A DNA stretch of 64,000 nucleotides from Cryptomeria japonica (GCF_030272615.1 NC_081414.1:816704396-816768395); one strand, 5' to 3'. Counted from the first letter of the stretch, positions 34,343 to 47,150 are shown. Notes: generated by a model from the sequence alone, not told the origin. A program made the numbers and translations.

Positions 34343-37300
34343 TCATAACCGGTTGGTTACAATCTGAAAGACGTCCGCCAAAATCATATTCAGACTCTGC
34401 ATAAATTTGTTGTTGTCATCTAAAGTTGCCTCAGTGTGCTGGATCATTCCGGTGAGATAGTGCATCTGTTGCTCCAGTGATCGTTCTCCTTGTACTGTTG
34501 CCTTAGATAATTTAGTTCTCTGAGTAATTAGATTATCCAGCCTCGGACCAAGTTTATCTTTTAGTTCCTGGGCATTAGACCTTATCCCTGCCTTCTCTTT
34601 CCCAAGTTTTTCTAATTTCTCCTCAAAGACTGCCATTTCTTGCTCAAAAATTGATATGAGTCCGGATGAACCTATAATATTATCCACAATGTCATCAATT
34701 TCTTTCTGTGTCTTCTTGATCTCCTTATCAATGCCCTTAGTCAAACAGTGAGGTTTACATGCTTCCCTATATATCTCCTTATACTCCAAAATTGTAGAAT
34801 TGAGTACCAGTAAAAGTGTATCTACATGATCGGTACATTTCTTTATTGTGTTTTCAAAGAATGTGTTTTTTCTATTTTTCAACTCTCTCCTTTATGATAT
34901 CCTCATTCACCTTTTCTATAGTAATAACATTATCAGAAATGAATTTGGACAATGTGTCCAATTTACCTAAAGAATCCTTAATGTAATCTATGTTACAATT
35001 TGGTGCAATCATCTTAAGAATAGGTAAAGTGTTATCAATTGCCTTAAAAGCCAATGCATTGCAATGAGTTATCCTCTTTATAGAATCAAAAAGTACCTCT
35101 GTGATATTGGTAGGTCTGAATTCACCTGTAGATGTACTCGGTTCAGCTGTAGATTTCATCTCAACAGATGTCTGACCAATCACCTTTAGTATCTCATCTT
35201 TATTTCCATTAGATGTATCCATTTTGCTTTTATTTTCCTCTAGTAGATCTGTCTGTGTTTGCACCTCAACCTTTAATGGTTTCTCTGATTGTTTCAGTGT
35301 CTCTGTAACTGTTGGTTTTTCAGTCTCAACTTGAATCTCTGCCTCTGTTTGTTTCTCTGAAAGTTCTACTATCGGTTTCTCATATTCTGGTGATCCTATG
35401 CTGGTACCTTTGTTCTCTGTGGGTTTTTTAGTCTCTGTTAGTTGCTCTATTTGAGTTGGTAACTCAGTTTCCTGAGAGTCAACAGTTTGTGCTAGTTTCT
35501 CTGAAATCTTGCTATTATCAACACTGTCTGCCTTAACTTCTGAATTATCTTTATCCATAACAATGTTTACCTCTTGAGTATCGACATTCATTGTGAAGAG
35601 TATCTCAGACTTAGGGTTAGTATTATCATGTGTTATACCTTCAGTATCAGTAGCCGGTGGATCTTCTGAGTGTACCGGTGGTGTATCCAAAGGAGGCGGT
35701 GGAAGGTTATCTGTAACCTTTATGTTTGGAATACCACCAACTTTGCCTTTACCCTTGTCCTTGTCTTTCTGATATACTTTGAATGTCTTTTTAGGTTTGC
35801 TATTTTTCCTCTTGCTTTTCCTTCTCTACAAAGAATATATCCCATTTATTTGCAGTCTCCTCTGCAATCTCTTTTACCCTTCCATCCATCAAGCTTACTT
35901 GTCGGTGTCCACTAACAAATATAGATTGGTTAGCTTTAGAGATAAGTTCATCAATTTCTTCCTTGGAGTTTACCAGATCAACAACCAAGAGTGCTTCAAC
36001 TTTCAATTTCTTATCCAATTCCATCACTAATAGCCTTTTTGCTTCTAGTCTCATGTAGAGATCATTTGGTAGCTCATCAATCACTTCTATCAAAAATTTC
36101 TTGTATATATCCAAGTGTAAGACAATACTTTCCTCAATGGTGTTTCTGTCAGTATCATTTGAAGTGCTATACCATTTTCTTACATTAGACAAATTACCTT
36201 CCTTTGTTATCTCATTCAGTAAATCATTCAATGTGGGGGTAACCGGTGTCTATTTCTTCTTAGGTGTAATTTTCTTCTTTGGCTCCCTAACTACCTGTTG
36301 TTTCTTCCTTAGTGTCCTGGTTTTCTTAGGTGAAGGAGAGGGCATTGGTGAGGGTTTTCTCTTCCTTTCTACTCTTTTAAACTCAACAACCTTACCACTG
36401 TCAGTGTCAGAAGTTGTTACAACTGGTGAAACATGTGCTTGAGGTTGTAGTCCTTTAAGTTTACTTGCCGATATACCACTGATGTTCATGACATTTTCTT
36501 TGATTTCCTTTACCTTCTTGGAGGCATCTCTAATGAATTTTTCCCTTCTCTTAGTCCTTTTCTTCATAGACACTTTACTCTCTATGTTTCTGCATTTCCA
36601 AATAATTCCTCAGACGACTCCCTTGGTACATCAAGTAGAGCTTTAACATAAGTTTCCAAAATAGATAAGTCTACCTTATATTCCATCTTCATAACCCAAA
36701 TGGTTCTAGGACTTGCTGCTTCTATCCAAGTTTCATCTCTCTTAATAAAAAAGCAGATTTCCTTGTCATATTTATCAACTATGCTTTGTGGTAGTCTCTC
36801 TCTTGCTCTCATCATAGATTGGAATGTTTTGAAATAGTCTGTAATGTTCTTAACGCTGTCAGTGCCCATACCGGTGAAAGCATCTTGTGACTATTTTCCT
36901 ACCAGGATGTCATAACCAAAATCCTTGTGACCTATGTCGGGTATCTCCTTGGTAAAGTACAACATCAGACATACCAGAAGGTTTCCAAAATAGAAAGTAC
37001 ATTTCTTGTCACCCTTAATCTTCTTCAGGTTGTCAATTAATTCATCTTTAAGCCATTCACACACATCAATCTTAGCATTATTGTGTACCATCTCATATGC
37101 ATTGTGAATACATAGGCTAGAAACAAAATTTAGTCTATTTACATAAGTACCTTTGTAACCTAGTACCATACTCACATATCTTACATTTATGTCCTTAACA
37201 TCATTTACTCTAAGTGACCTGTTATTAGATGTTGCTCTGGTTAAATCCATAACACCTCTATTAGGAATTTTCTTGGTTTTATTAGGCCTAAAACCGGTTG

Positions 37301-37736
37301 AAGGTAAACCAATGACTGCCTTAATTGCTTCCCTAGTTATTTTACAAACTGATTCTAACCACATGAATTCTCCATGGACTCTGCTCAATACAAGTCTGAC
37401 AACTTCTTTAGGAAATTCAGGAATGTTCAGAATCTCTACAAAACCTAAATTTTCCACAATCTTATGTTCAGGTTTGATTACTCCATTTTCATCAGAAATG
37501 ACCTCATCAAATATTTTCTTAAACTCCTCAGTCCCTAGGTTTTCTATGTTGCAATGTATGTAAATTCTAGGGTCTTCTACAAATGCTACACCCTTAGGGA
37601 TTTTCAAAAAAGCTCCTACAGAATCATCTTGTTTCGTAATCTCGGGGATAATCTTGAATATGGGTCTAGGGCATTTAACATTTTCCACAATGGTAGGGTT
37701 TGAAATAAAATCTGGAATAGAAGATGAGGAAGCCAT
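34343..37736 (-). pseudogene. Second long ORF of the outer element (ORF2, unknown function), broken
   Basis: Starts MASSSSIPDF at 37736. The first 281 residues form a globular, Leu/Ile-rich domain with VLSRVHGEFMWLESVCKITR, then AVIGLPSTGFRP, VRYVSMVLGYKG and FYFGNLLVCLMLYF. After an in-frame TAG near 36889 the same frame continues (KYDKEICFFIKRDETWIEAA), then frame-shifted segments: Lys/Arg-rich (36573-36250), helical (36231-35800), Thr/Glu-rich (35690-34872) and coiled coil (34882-34343, EQEMAVFEEKLEKLGKEKAG). The N-terminal domain is shared with the inner element. IxxxAIxxVxGLP resembles a helical motif of plant transposon-derived proteins, but I cannot name the family. Probably once a protein of about 1,100 residues. 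No polymerase motif is present. Confidence 0.7.
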
Positions 37737-38098
37737 TTCAAAGATAAATACCTCTAAATCAAAATTCTGAATGCTTGAAAATCACTTCGCAGCTTCGCCT
37801 TAGAGTGCCTTGCTCAATTTTACACTCTCTGATCGTTTGAATGCTTGGTGAGTTCGAAATGAGGGTTTCCCGATGCTCTATAGCCAAAAAGTTATTTAAA
37901 ACATCATTAAATGCTTGTTGGTTAAGTGAAAACTTAACACATCCACCAGTAAAGAAGAAATGTATCTTCTCACCATCAATCAAGGGTAAAATGCATGATC
38001 TTCAACTTGCTGCAATACCCCCTAAGGATTGTTCCTCAATTAGATGAAGAATCTTTTGCCGGTGGAGGATTACTCTATTATACCGGTGAAGATATAGT

Positions 38099-39160
38099 TT
38101 AATCAGTTCTCTGATCACTCTTCTTAATCCATTGTTTTGAAAATTCTTGCTTAACTTCATCTACCTTTTCTTTGCCCTTCAAACTAGATCCTTTGTTGTT
38201 TGTCAGTGCATTCTTGCTTCTACAAAATTTAGCAATATGTCCAATCTTGTTACAAGCATAACTAGTTACATTATTCCTCTGAATAGCCTTTCCATATCCT
38301 TGACCGGTTTGTGATTTGCATTGACTAGATAAATTCCCAAATCTTCCACAAACATAGCATTTCACATTCATTCTGTAATTTTCTGAATTATGACCAACTT
38401 TGTTGTATTTGGAACATTGACCGATGGGTGAGTTTGTATTCTAATTATTTCTAAATCTACACTGATTTTCTCTGTGACCATATTTGTTGCAATTGAAACA
38501 TTTGCCATTAAATTTATAAGCATTAGGTTGTCTTACCGGTTTTTTCTAATATTGATTGTTTGTAGTACCGGAACTTTTTCCATGTTCAAATCCAAGTCCA
38601 TTAGTATCTCCATTAGGTTTCTATTTTTTAAGCATGTCATCAAGTTCTTCTGAAATTTTCTTGAATTTGTCTTTGTGTTTATTTGCAGTAGCCAACTCAT
38701 TTTCTAGAATTCCAACTTATCTCACAAGCTCAGCTTTATCATGTTGCATGTGAATCAAGTCTGTCTTTAACATATCATTTTCATGACCAAGTCTCAGATT
38801 TTCATTTCCAACATCATTAAGTCTCCTAGTCAAGTCTTCTTCATTCTTCTTCCTGTCTTCAATATCTTTACATAACCTCATAGTCATATCTTGCATATCA
38901 TTCTTCATATTACTGTTTTCTTATCTCAACTTGTTTGCAATGTCTCTAAGAGTTTCTTTTTCATCATCATCATTCTGCATCTTCTCATGAAGTTCTTTTA
39001 TTTTATTTTGTGCTATAGCAAAGTTATCTTGAAGTCCTTTAATGAATTCCTGTGCAATCCTCAGATCATCTTCAAGTTTGATATTCTTCAATTTTTTTGC
39101 ATCAAAATCTTCAAGGGCTCCTTCCAATTGTTTTCTTAAGTTCTCCATCTGTACCGGTGT
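38099..39160 (-). pseudogene. Gag-like protein of the outer element: coiled coil and zinc knuckles, broken
   Basis: From a start near 39159 (MENLRKQLEGALEDFDAKKL) the frame is coiled coil to about 38640, with stops near 38921 and 38717. Zinc knuckles follow: CFNCNKYGHRENQC (intact CCHC, about 38500), a degenerate CSKYNKVGHNSENY, CYVCGRFGNLSSQC (His lost) and YACNKIGHIAKFC (first Cys lost), then a basic tail ending at 38099. Retroviral-type Gag proteins use CCHC knuckles to bind element RNA; no clear capsid domain is visible. It lies just inside the PBS, where gag is expected. Confidence 0.75.
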
Positions 39161-39205
39161 CAGAATCTTCCTCAAGTTGTTAGGCTTTTGAAAATAGAGG
39201 ATTAG

Positions 39206-39217
39206 GCTCTGATACCA
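39206..39217 (-). promoter_or_regulatory. Primer binding site of the outer element (initiator tRNA-Met)
   Basis: The minus strand reads TGGTATCAGAGC two bases after the 5' LTR end, complementary to the 3' end of plant initiator methionine tRNA, as in many plant LTR retrotransposons. Confidence 0.9.
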
Positions 39218-39219
39218 AT

Positions 39220-39390
39220 TGTTAGATTTAATGACAGTCCCAAAGACACTGAGAGGGGGGGGGGGTGAATCTGTGTCTAACTGGTTAACAGAATATTTAA
39301 ACTTATTAATAACTTTGCATCCCAAAAAAGTGTACCGGTAAATAAGAATTATTGCAATAAATGGAAATAATAGAGATAACATAGAAACAC
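39220..39390 (-). repeat. 5' LTR of the outer element, inner-side part
   Basis: The 171-bp part of the 5' LTR next to the PBS. It ends at AACAC (39386-39390), one copy of the target duplication made by the inner element. Confidence 0.9.
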
Positions 39391-40559
39391 TGATGAATAC
39401 TAAGAGGGGGGGGTGAATTAGTATGCCAAAAATTACTGTACATAAACACTTTACTAGTCTAGTAGTAAACTGGTAAAATAGTTTAACAAACAAACTGGTT
39501 AGCACACATGCAAACCAAATAGAAAATAATGCATTCACCCACAGAAGCACAAACACCATAACACAAGAGATTTTGACATGGAAACCCAAATGGGAAAAAC
39601 CACGGTGAGATGAAACTCACAAGTAACTATCTACAGAATAGGAACCAGACCGGTTAAGGTCATACAATGTTCTTTACCAGAACAGATCCTGTTAGGAATC
39701 TCAATCTCTGTTAGGAGATAAGTCCGATTAAAGACTACCTTGCTAGAGAATTTTAGATCTACAGATGTGAACCACCTTGTTAGAGGATTTATAAAAGGAT
39801 TTTTGGGCCTACCTGGTTAAGGGCTTTAGACTTGTCGAAGATGTGAGTAATCAACAAGTGAGTGATCTAGCAAATAGCACATATTGCTTGGTTAGATCCT
39901 TGATAGCTTGTTCCTAATGCATTCCAACATTACTTCAGTCTTCAACACATTCACACTCTACTTTCTCTCACAGACCTGAACTACTCTTCTATATTCACAC
40001 TTACAAAAAATCATCAACCATCTTAAAACCCTAGCAACAACCTAAAACCCTAGACGTGATGTCCTTATAAAGGAATCTGATTTCATGTCGGTCCAATAGG
40101 ATTACAATACAATTTCCTAGGTTCAATGCATCTAGACATATTTGGTAACATGACACAAAAACCACCGCCAAAGTGACGACACCGCCAAACAATCGGTGGA
40201 TGGTAAGTCATCACAAAATGCCAGTTGGTAACTCATCACAGAGTATTAACGGTTCATACAAAATATCGGTTTAAGCAAAATATTGGTTGCCAGTTTGACA
40301 AAATGAAGACTAGGAAATATGAGTTGTGCCACTTCGTTCCTTCGTACCACTTGAGATCCTCGAACCACTTGGGGTCTTCATACCACTTTAGATTGGTAAA
40401 CACTTTCTACAAAACACCGATAGTCTAAAGACTATAATACATCATACCGGTTGGAACAAATACCGGTTGAGCTTTAACTCATACATACAAAAAGTGATCT
40501 CAAATCAAGTGTGTGTCCATCAATGACAATCATAGCATCAATCATCAAAAATGCCAACA
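39391..40559 (-). repeat. 3' LTR of the inner element
   Basis: TGTTGGCATTTTTG...TATTCATCA on the minus strand, followed inward by the polypurine tract. Contains ACCGGTT-rich blocks and AAAACCCTAG repeats (about 40025-40055). Confidence 0.92.
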
Positions 40560-40768
40560 ATCTCCCCCTTTGGCATTGATGGCAACACTTAGGAAAATTT
40601 TGACATCTAAGTGTTTTACAACAAAAATATGCCATAATCAAAATTACTCCCCCTAAGCATATACACTATCCCTTTTGCAGAAAATACAATGTATACTACA
40701 CCTTAACAAAAATAACATGAAATTATACATCAAAAAATCAAAATTTATAAACTTGTCCCCCTTTGCCA
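40560..40768 (-). promoter_or_regulatory. Polypurine tract and two further PPT-like tracts of the inner element
   Basis: CCAAAGGGGGAGAT abuts the 3' LTR (40560-40574). Similar G-runs occur at 40645-40656 (TTAGGGGGAGT) and 40753-40768 (GGCAAAGGGGGACA). A fourth, TTAGGGGGAGAAAA, lies at 44624-44638 between the gag-like frame and ORF2. Confidence 0.75.
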
Positions 40769-41309
40769 ACAATGACAAAAACATTGCAGACTAACTCCTA
40801 TTTCATTAGTATAAAATAATAAGTGTTTATGACAGTAATGAGTAAAACTTGTCAAAAACTGATTTAAAGTCCTGCAAAAATTGCTTCATGGATAAGGACC
40901 ATGAGTCAAGTAGGGAGGTAGCCACCTCTTTCTCTATCTACATCTGGGAGACCTATTCTTCCATGGCATATATCATGCTCATCTCTTGAGTGACCATTAG
41001 GGCATCAAGATTTAGATAGCATTTCTGGAGAATTTGCAGTCTTGGCAGTAGGACCAGTTGAAGTTCTCACAAATTTCGTGTCCAGTTGCTTATCTCTGCC
41101 TGTAGTCTTGTAGATTGAAGTTGAAACCAGTGAGCAGTTTGTTCATATGTGGAGAAGGAGTCATATGGCATCTTGAATGTGCTAATAAATGACTGCATAT
41201 CAGTTTACAGTTTGTCCTTCTGAGTGAGCACATCATCACAAAATAAATGAGGTTGGCAAATCTTGCTGAGTAGTAGATTTCCCTCATCCATTGCATCTCT
41301 AATGTCCTT

Positions 41310-44206
41310 CTATGCCTTCTGAAGATCAGACTGGAGCTCTATTAACTTTCTCACCAAGGCCGTGTCCAGAGCCTTTTGATGTTCCTTCTTGGCATTTGCT
41401 TCTGCAACCTCTTCCAGGCTTTGCACCCGGTCTTCTACAACTGTGCATAGGAGCTTCAATTGTGCAAGTGAGGAATCGGTACTGGGAAGGTTCATACTGG
41501 GTATCAAACTGGTAAGAGTGTCCACCGTAGCTTGAATCACATCTTTCTCCTTTTTCCTCCTTATCACTTCCAGACATTCTTGAGCAACTTTAATGCTCTG
41601 CAGCAACTCTGATTCGTTTGCGAACTGGAGGTCAATGGGACTAGTAATGTCAGCTAGTTTAGCCTGACTACCAGTTGCAATTGGAGTCTCCACCTATGTG
41701 CTCTTTATCGCTGCTTCCTTGTCCTTGGCTTTTTGCTTATCTTCTTGAGCCTTTCTCTGCTCCTCTTCTTCTTTCTTTCTTTTCTCTTCTTCTTTTCTCT
41801 TCTCTTCATCTTTTCACTTTGTCTCTTCTTCATCCTTCTTCTTCTCCTCTTCCTTCTTCCTCTTCTCCTCTTCCTTCTTCCTCTTCTCCTCTTCCTATTT
41901 CTTCTCTTCCTCTTTCCACTTCTCCTCTTCTTTCTTTTCCTCTTCCTTCTTCTTCTTCTCTTCCTCTTGTTTCTTATTTTCCTCTTCTCTTCTCTTCTTC
42001 TCCTCTTCTTTTCTCTTATCCTCTTCCTTTTTCTTCTTTTCCTCCTCTTTTCTCTTATTTGCTTTCTCTTTCTTCTTTTTCTCCTCTTTTCTCTTATCTG
42101 CTTCCTCTTTCCTCTTTTCCTCTTCTTTTCTCTTATCCTCTTCCCCTTTCTTCTTTTTCTCTTCTTTTCTCTTATTCTCTTCATCTTCTTGTTTCTTCTT
42201 TTCTTCTTTTGCTTGCTTTTCCTGTCGTGTTCCTTCTGATGGTGTACCCTGAGTAACTTTTTCACCATCTAAGGCATCAACATCAATGGGGTCCATTTGT
42301 TCTATGACCGGTTCTTCTTCACTGTTATACACCTCATCCGGTTTGCTAGTTTTCGGTTCTTTCTCAGCTTTCCTGTTGGCTTCTACCATTTGATGCATCT
42401 TTAGAGCTTCTTGAGCATGAGTATGTGTATCTTTTATCACTTCATGAACCTTTCCTTCTAGTAACAGGAGTCTTCTTCTTCTCATGAAGAAGAGGCCTTT
42501 GTATTTATTCATAACTTCAAAAAGTTTTGAATTTGATACATCAGGAAAATGTTGAGCAAATATTTCCTCCCTCATTTCTTGTTCCTTTTCTATGGCAATG
42601 CTCCATTTTTCTTTAAATAATTATACAAAGAATCCGGTGTCTCAGATCTAATTTCTGAAGGCGACCGGTCATTAACACACAAATACTTAATGATTTCCTA
42701 TTCAACTTCTTCCTTTTCATCATCATTGAAGTCATCAAAACAATCAATTAAATCATTCAACACTTTTCTCCTAATATTCTTTATAGCTCTTTGACAATGC
42801 GTCAAAGGTTTGTAAGAAGAAATATCTATATTTACCGGTGCAGATGTTGCCGGTTCATTCTTTGTCTTTTTCTTTGTTTGCCTGATCTTCTTAGGCAGTT
42901 CTTTTGACACAGTTTCTTCTAAGTCCAATGTATTGCTTTTTGTCTTCCGCTTCCTCTCAAAGACTTTGGCAAGTGCAGCTTTTGGTTTCTTCTTAGTTGG
43001 TGACTGCTTGGTCACTTTGGGACTAGCTGCAGTAACCGGTGCCGATGCTGAAGGAACTGCCTTTCCTTTCTTTTATGAGGGTTCTACAACCGGTGTAACC
43101 CTTTCCAAATAGGTGTCATTTCTCTTTGCCTTAAGAACAAGGGGTGAGGCAATTAGGGTAGAAGCATACCCGTCCAACATATCATTCATTACCTCATAGC
43201 CCATAGGTTCCACTTCTTCCTGTCTGGGGTCAACGACCTCCATTATGCATTCATCCACTTTGATGGTGAAGCAGATGTCTTCCTCATACGTTTTGACTAT
43301 ATCACCAGATATTCTTATCCTTTGGCTCATCTTGCATCTAAACTCATCAAAGTATTTGTTCAGTGCTTCCGGATAGCCGGTTCCAACCGCTTGTAGGCTT
43401 TCCTTGATTTGTTTTGTCACCAGTTGGTCGACAGACCACTGAATGTTACCTACTCCTAGAAAGTAGCCTTGGAAGTAAAATAACAACCCAACCAGTAGTT
43501 GTCCGAACTTAAATCTTAGTGCACTATCTTGTTTGATCGAATTAAGATTCAACAGAAGTTGTCTTTACATACAAGTGCACAGATCAAACGATGCATCTTC
43601 CTTGATCATCTTGTAAGCGGCATTTACTGCTACAGCAGAGACAAAATTAATTCTGCTAGCAGAGAACGTCTGGTAACCTATCACCATGCAGACATACTTG
43701 ACCAAATCGTCCTTGATTGAGTTGACAGTCATTCCATGTGAGTCGCTCACTGAACCGATGAGCTTGGACATTATAGTCTTGCTAACCTTCCTAAGGGCTG
43801 GTACTTCCCCTGTGTTACAGAAATCGGTGATGACATGAATCGCTTTCGGAGTGATATCATGCATCCGCTCCAGGTACATCTTATCACTGTGTACCCTGCT
43901 TAGAATAATGCAAATGTGATCATTCAAAAATTCTTCAAGAAAGTAATCTGCATTGTGAAGTTTCTTCTTTTCCAGAATGTTGAATTCCGGTTTAATCTTC
44001 TTATCCTTTCCGCAGAATAGGCTCAATTGGGAATGGATCACAAGAGACCCTAGGTCTTTGATTTTATAGTCTATGTAATCAGAAATGCCTTCTTCTACTA
44101 GAACACCAGCAAGTACTTAAGATAGGGCATTGTATTTGGACTTTCGTTGAATGAGGTACATAGAATCAATGGGTGCACTAGAGCTATCATGTGATGCGGA
44201 AGCCAT
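41310..44206 (-). pseudogene. Second long ORF of the inner element (ORF2, unknown function), nearly continuous
   Basis: Begins MASASHDSSSAPIDS near 44206. The N-terminal domain matches that of the outer element: ILSRVHSDKMYLERMHDITP, HVITDFCNTGEVPAL, VKYVCMVIGYQTF, and FGQLLVGLLFYFQGYF near 43490. In one frame to about 42700 only a few stops occur (near 44115, 43564, 43074 and 42698). Then come a Lys-rich segment (SPTKKKPKAALAKVFERKRK), a frameshift near 42600, EEIFAQHFPDVSNSKLF, an acidic linker, a very long Lys/Glu repeat (42240-41705) and a helical C-terminus (41693-41310: ELLQSIKVAQECLEVIRRKK). The family is unrecognised. Basic segments suggest nucleic-acid or nuclear association, and the Lys/Glu stretch a long single helix; both are inference. 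Confidence 0.7.
41705..42240. repeat. ~535-bp pyrimidine/purine strand-asymmetric tract
   Basis: The plus strand is almost wholly C/T (TTCTTCCTCTT-type repeats); the minus strand is A/G and encodes imperfect KRKEEEKKKKEEDKRKEE-type repeats of ORF2. Long mirror-type purine tracts can form triplex (H-DNA); that property is general knowledge and untested here. Plus-strand Ser/Leu/Phe frames of this tract are artefacts. Confidence 0.9.
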
Positions 44207-44649
44207 GATAAACAAGGAATTTTGAAAAATACCTTCGTAGATTGAAATTTAGGGCTTCACAATTTGAACTACACTTCACACTCCTTAGGTTACTGAATTA
44301 CCGCTTTGCATTCTACTCTCCTTCAACGGATGTTAGCTTCAGATTCTTCTTTAGGTTTTTGATAGATTCCTTGAATCACCATGTAAATTGCTTTTCTTCG
44401 CTCTGCACTTGAAAAACTTCTTCGCTCGAAAAATGATAAGTGAGAAATGATTTGAAAATTCCTTATAAACAGGTTCTCCACCTACCATAATAAATGCTCC
44501 ACTATTAGGGTGCAAACCCTAATTTGCCTTTTACCATTTCCGTTCTTCTGCTGACTAACAGGTATCTCATATCGATTAAGGCCTTTTACCAGTGTCAACT
44601 GGGGGTTTGAAGTATTTCACCATTTTCTCCCCCTAAGCTTTTCTAATGC

Positions 44650-45952
44650 TTAGTTTGCCAGTTCTGAAATTTCCACACTAGGTGCAGATACCGGTTCTTC
44701 TTGCAACACCGCTGGTTTCTTTTTCCAAGTTTTGTTCATATCTGCTTGAATAGTTTCAATATCAGTCTTTCCTTCCAGAGTGACCGGTATGTCATCCGAT
44801 ATGTTCTTTCTTGTTCTGCAGAATCTAGCAATGTGACCTAGTTTGTTGCAATGATAGCAGACCATTCCAGGTGCTCTCCAAGGTCAATTATTCATGTTAC
44901 CATTCTTCCTCCTACATGTTGTAGCAGTGTGATCATGACAATGACAGATCAAACAGTTTTCTCTCCATCCAGTTGCCGCTTGATAGCCACCACTTCCTGA
45001 CTGATGATTAAAGGTATTAAACCGGTTGGGATTCCAATTCACAAAAGGTTCCGGACCAACTCCTTGAGTCCTCTGAGGATATCTTCCAGTGTTGTTCATA
45101 ACAACCCTACATTCAAATGCTCTATGCCCAAACTTGTTGCATGCATAAAAATTACCATTGAACATATTGGATCTAGGTACATTGTTTATAAAGTAAGGAA
45201 AATTATTATAGGCTTTGCTCCTACACACATTAGTAGTATGTCCTTCTTTAAGATAGTTAAAGCAAACAGGTTTGCACTTTTGCTTACCTTTACCTTTGAA
45301 TGCCAGTTGCTTCTTTGATGCTTCAACATTTGCACTAGAAGTCTCACCTTTCTCATGACCGGAGTAATCAAGTCCATCAGTATTCTTGACAGGTTTGGCC
45401 GATTCAAGCTTTTGCTCTAGCTTAATAGTACTCTTGTTGAACTTAGCAAGTATTTCCTTTGACTCAGAGAGTTCTTTGGAAATAGCAGCATTTGTTTCCA
45501 TCAAGTTTGCATTCTCAGAGATGGCTACGTTCAGTTCTCCTTGCATGTCTTCCTTTTCCACTTTGCTTGCATGGAGTTGAGCAGTTAGGGCACTGATTTC
45601 TTGCTTCAGCTTGGAGACTTCATGATCTTTGTCTTTTACTAGATCTTTAGCTTTCCTCCCGTTCTCAAGCTCTTGGCACATTCGAATAGTCAGTCCTTCC
45701 AACTCCTTTCTTAGGTTGGAATTAGTTTCATTCAACTTTTCTACTTCTTGAATTAGGGCTTCCATGTCCGCTTCATCAGAAGAACTATTTTCAAATAGCT
45801 CCATCAGTTTTTTAGCATGTTCTCTCCTTTTTGCCTGAGAGGCCTTATATTTGACTATAAGTTCATCATAGGCTTGCTCAGACTGAGTGAGCTGATGAGT
45901 AAGTTCCCTCATAGTGTATTCCCCCATATCTCTTTCCAAGTGGTTAGACTTA
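44650..45952 (-). pseudogene. Gag-like protein of the inner element: coiled coil with four zinc knuckles, one stop
   Basis: From MGEYTMRELTHQLTQSEQAY near 45932 the frame runs through about 200 residues of heptad-rich coiled coil (EALIQEVEKLNETNSNLRKE, then ISALTAQLHASKVEKEDMQG). Zinc knuckles follow: CFNYLKEGHTTNVC (second Cys lost), a form ending CNKFGHRAFEC, CLICHCHDHTATTC and a perfect CYHCNKLGHIARFC. A single TGA near 44882 separates the last knuckle; the frame is otherwise open from 45932 to 44650. It probably bound RNA and self-assembled. No capsid homology could be shown by eye. It lies immediately inside the PBS. Confidence 0.78.
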
Positions 45953-45963
45953 TAGAAAGGTTG

Positions 45964-45975
45964 GCTCTGATACCA
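45964..45975 (-). promoter_or_regulatory. Primer binding site of the inner element (initiator tRNA-Met)
   Basis: TGGTATCAGAGC on the minus strand, two bases from the 5' LTR, identical to the outer element. Confidence 0.92.
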
Positions 45976-45977
45976 AT

Positions 45978-47145
45978 TGATGAATACTAAGAGGGGGGGT
46001 GAATTAGTATGCCAAAAATTACTATACTTAAACACTTTACTAGTCTAGCAGTAAATCGGTAAAACAATTTAACAAACAAATCGGTTAGCACACATGCAAA
46101 CCAAATAGCAAATAATGCATTCACCCACATAAGAACAAACACCATAACACAAGAGATTTTGATGTGGAAACCTAAATGGGAAAAACCACAGTGAGATGAA
46201 ACTCACAAGTAACTATCTGTAGAATAGGAACCAGACTGGTTAAGGTCATACAATGTTCTTTACCAGAATAGATCCTGTTAGGAATCTCGATCTCTGTTAG
46301 GAGATAAGTCCAATTAAAGACTACCTTGCTAGAGGATTTTAGATCCACAGATGTGAACCACCTTGTTAGAGGATTTACAAAAGGCCTTTTGGGACTACCC
46401 GGTTAAGGGCTTCAGACTTGTCGAAGATGTGAGTAATCAACAAGTGTGTGATCTAGAAAATAGCACAAATTGCGTGGTTAGATCCTTGATAGCTCGTTCC
46501 TAATGCATTCCAACATTACTTCAGTATTCAACACATTCACACTCTAATTTCTCTCACAGACCTGAACTACTCTTCTATATTCACACTTACAAAAACTCAT
46601 CAACCATCTTAAAACCCTAGCAACAACCTAAAACCCTAGACATGATGTCCTTATAAAGGAATCTGATTTCATGTCGGTCCAATAGGATTACAATACAATT
46701 TTTTAGGTTCAATGCATCTAGACGTATTTGGTGACATGACACAAAAAGAACCGCCAAAGTGTCGACACCGCTAAACAATCAGTGGATGGTAACTCATCAC
46801 AAAATGCCGGTTGGTAACTCATCATAGAGTATTACTGGTTCATACAAAATACTGGTTTAAGAAAAATACCGGTTGCCGGTTTGAGAAAATGAAGACTGAA
46901 AAATATGAGTTGTGCTGCTTCGTTCCTTCGTACCGCTTGAGATCCTCGAACCGCTTGGGGTCTTCATACCGCTTCAGATCAGTAAACACTTTCTGCAAAA
47001 CACTGATAGTCTAAAGACTATAATACATCATACCGGTTGGAACAAATACCGGTTGAGCTTTAACTCATACATACAAAAAGTGATCTCAAATAAAGTGTGT
47101 GTCCATCAATGACAATCACATCATCAATCATAAAAAATTCCAACA
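45978..47145 (-). repeat. 5' LTR of the inner element
   Basis: Same termini as the 3' LTR (TGTTGGAATTT...TATTCATCA, minus strand). One likely promoter region lies before the 5' transcript start, but I could not place a TATA box with confidence. Confidence 0.92.
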
Positions 47146-47150
47146 AACAC

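Larger units (their letters stand above)
39391..47145 (-). mobile_element. Inner non-autonomous LTR retrotransposon, complete
   Basis: 7,755 bp, inserted in the 5' LTR of the outer element with target duplication AACAC (39386-39390 and 47146-47150). Minus-strand LTRs are 45978-47145 (5', 1,168 bp) and 39391-40559 (3', 1,169 bp); they look about 93-95% identical by eye. PBS 45964-45975, PPT 40560-40574. The coding layout repeats that of the outer element: coiled-coil/zinc-knuckle gag-like frame, then a long ORF2; no pol genes. Confidence 0.92.

Noticed and set aside
41675..42256. Plus-strand Ser/Leu/Phe-rich frames of up to 193 codons, looking like membrane proteins
   Set aside because: They are the complement of the Lys/Glu-coding purine tract of the inner element ORF2.
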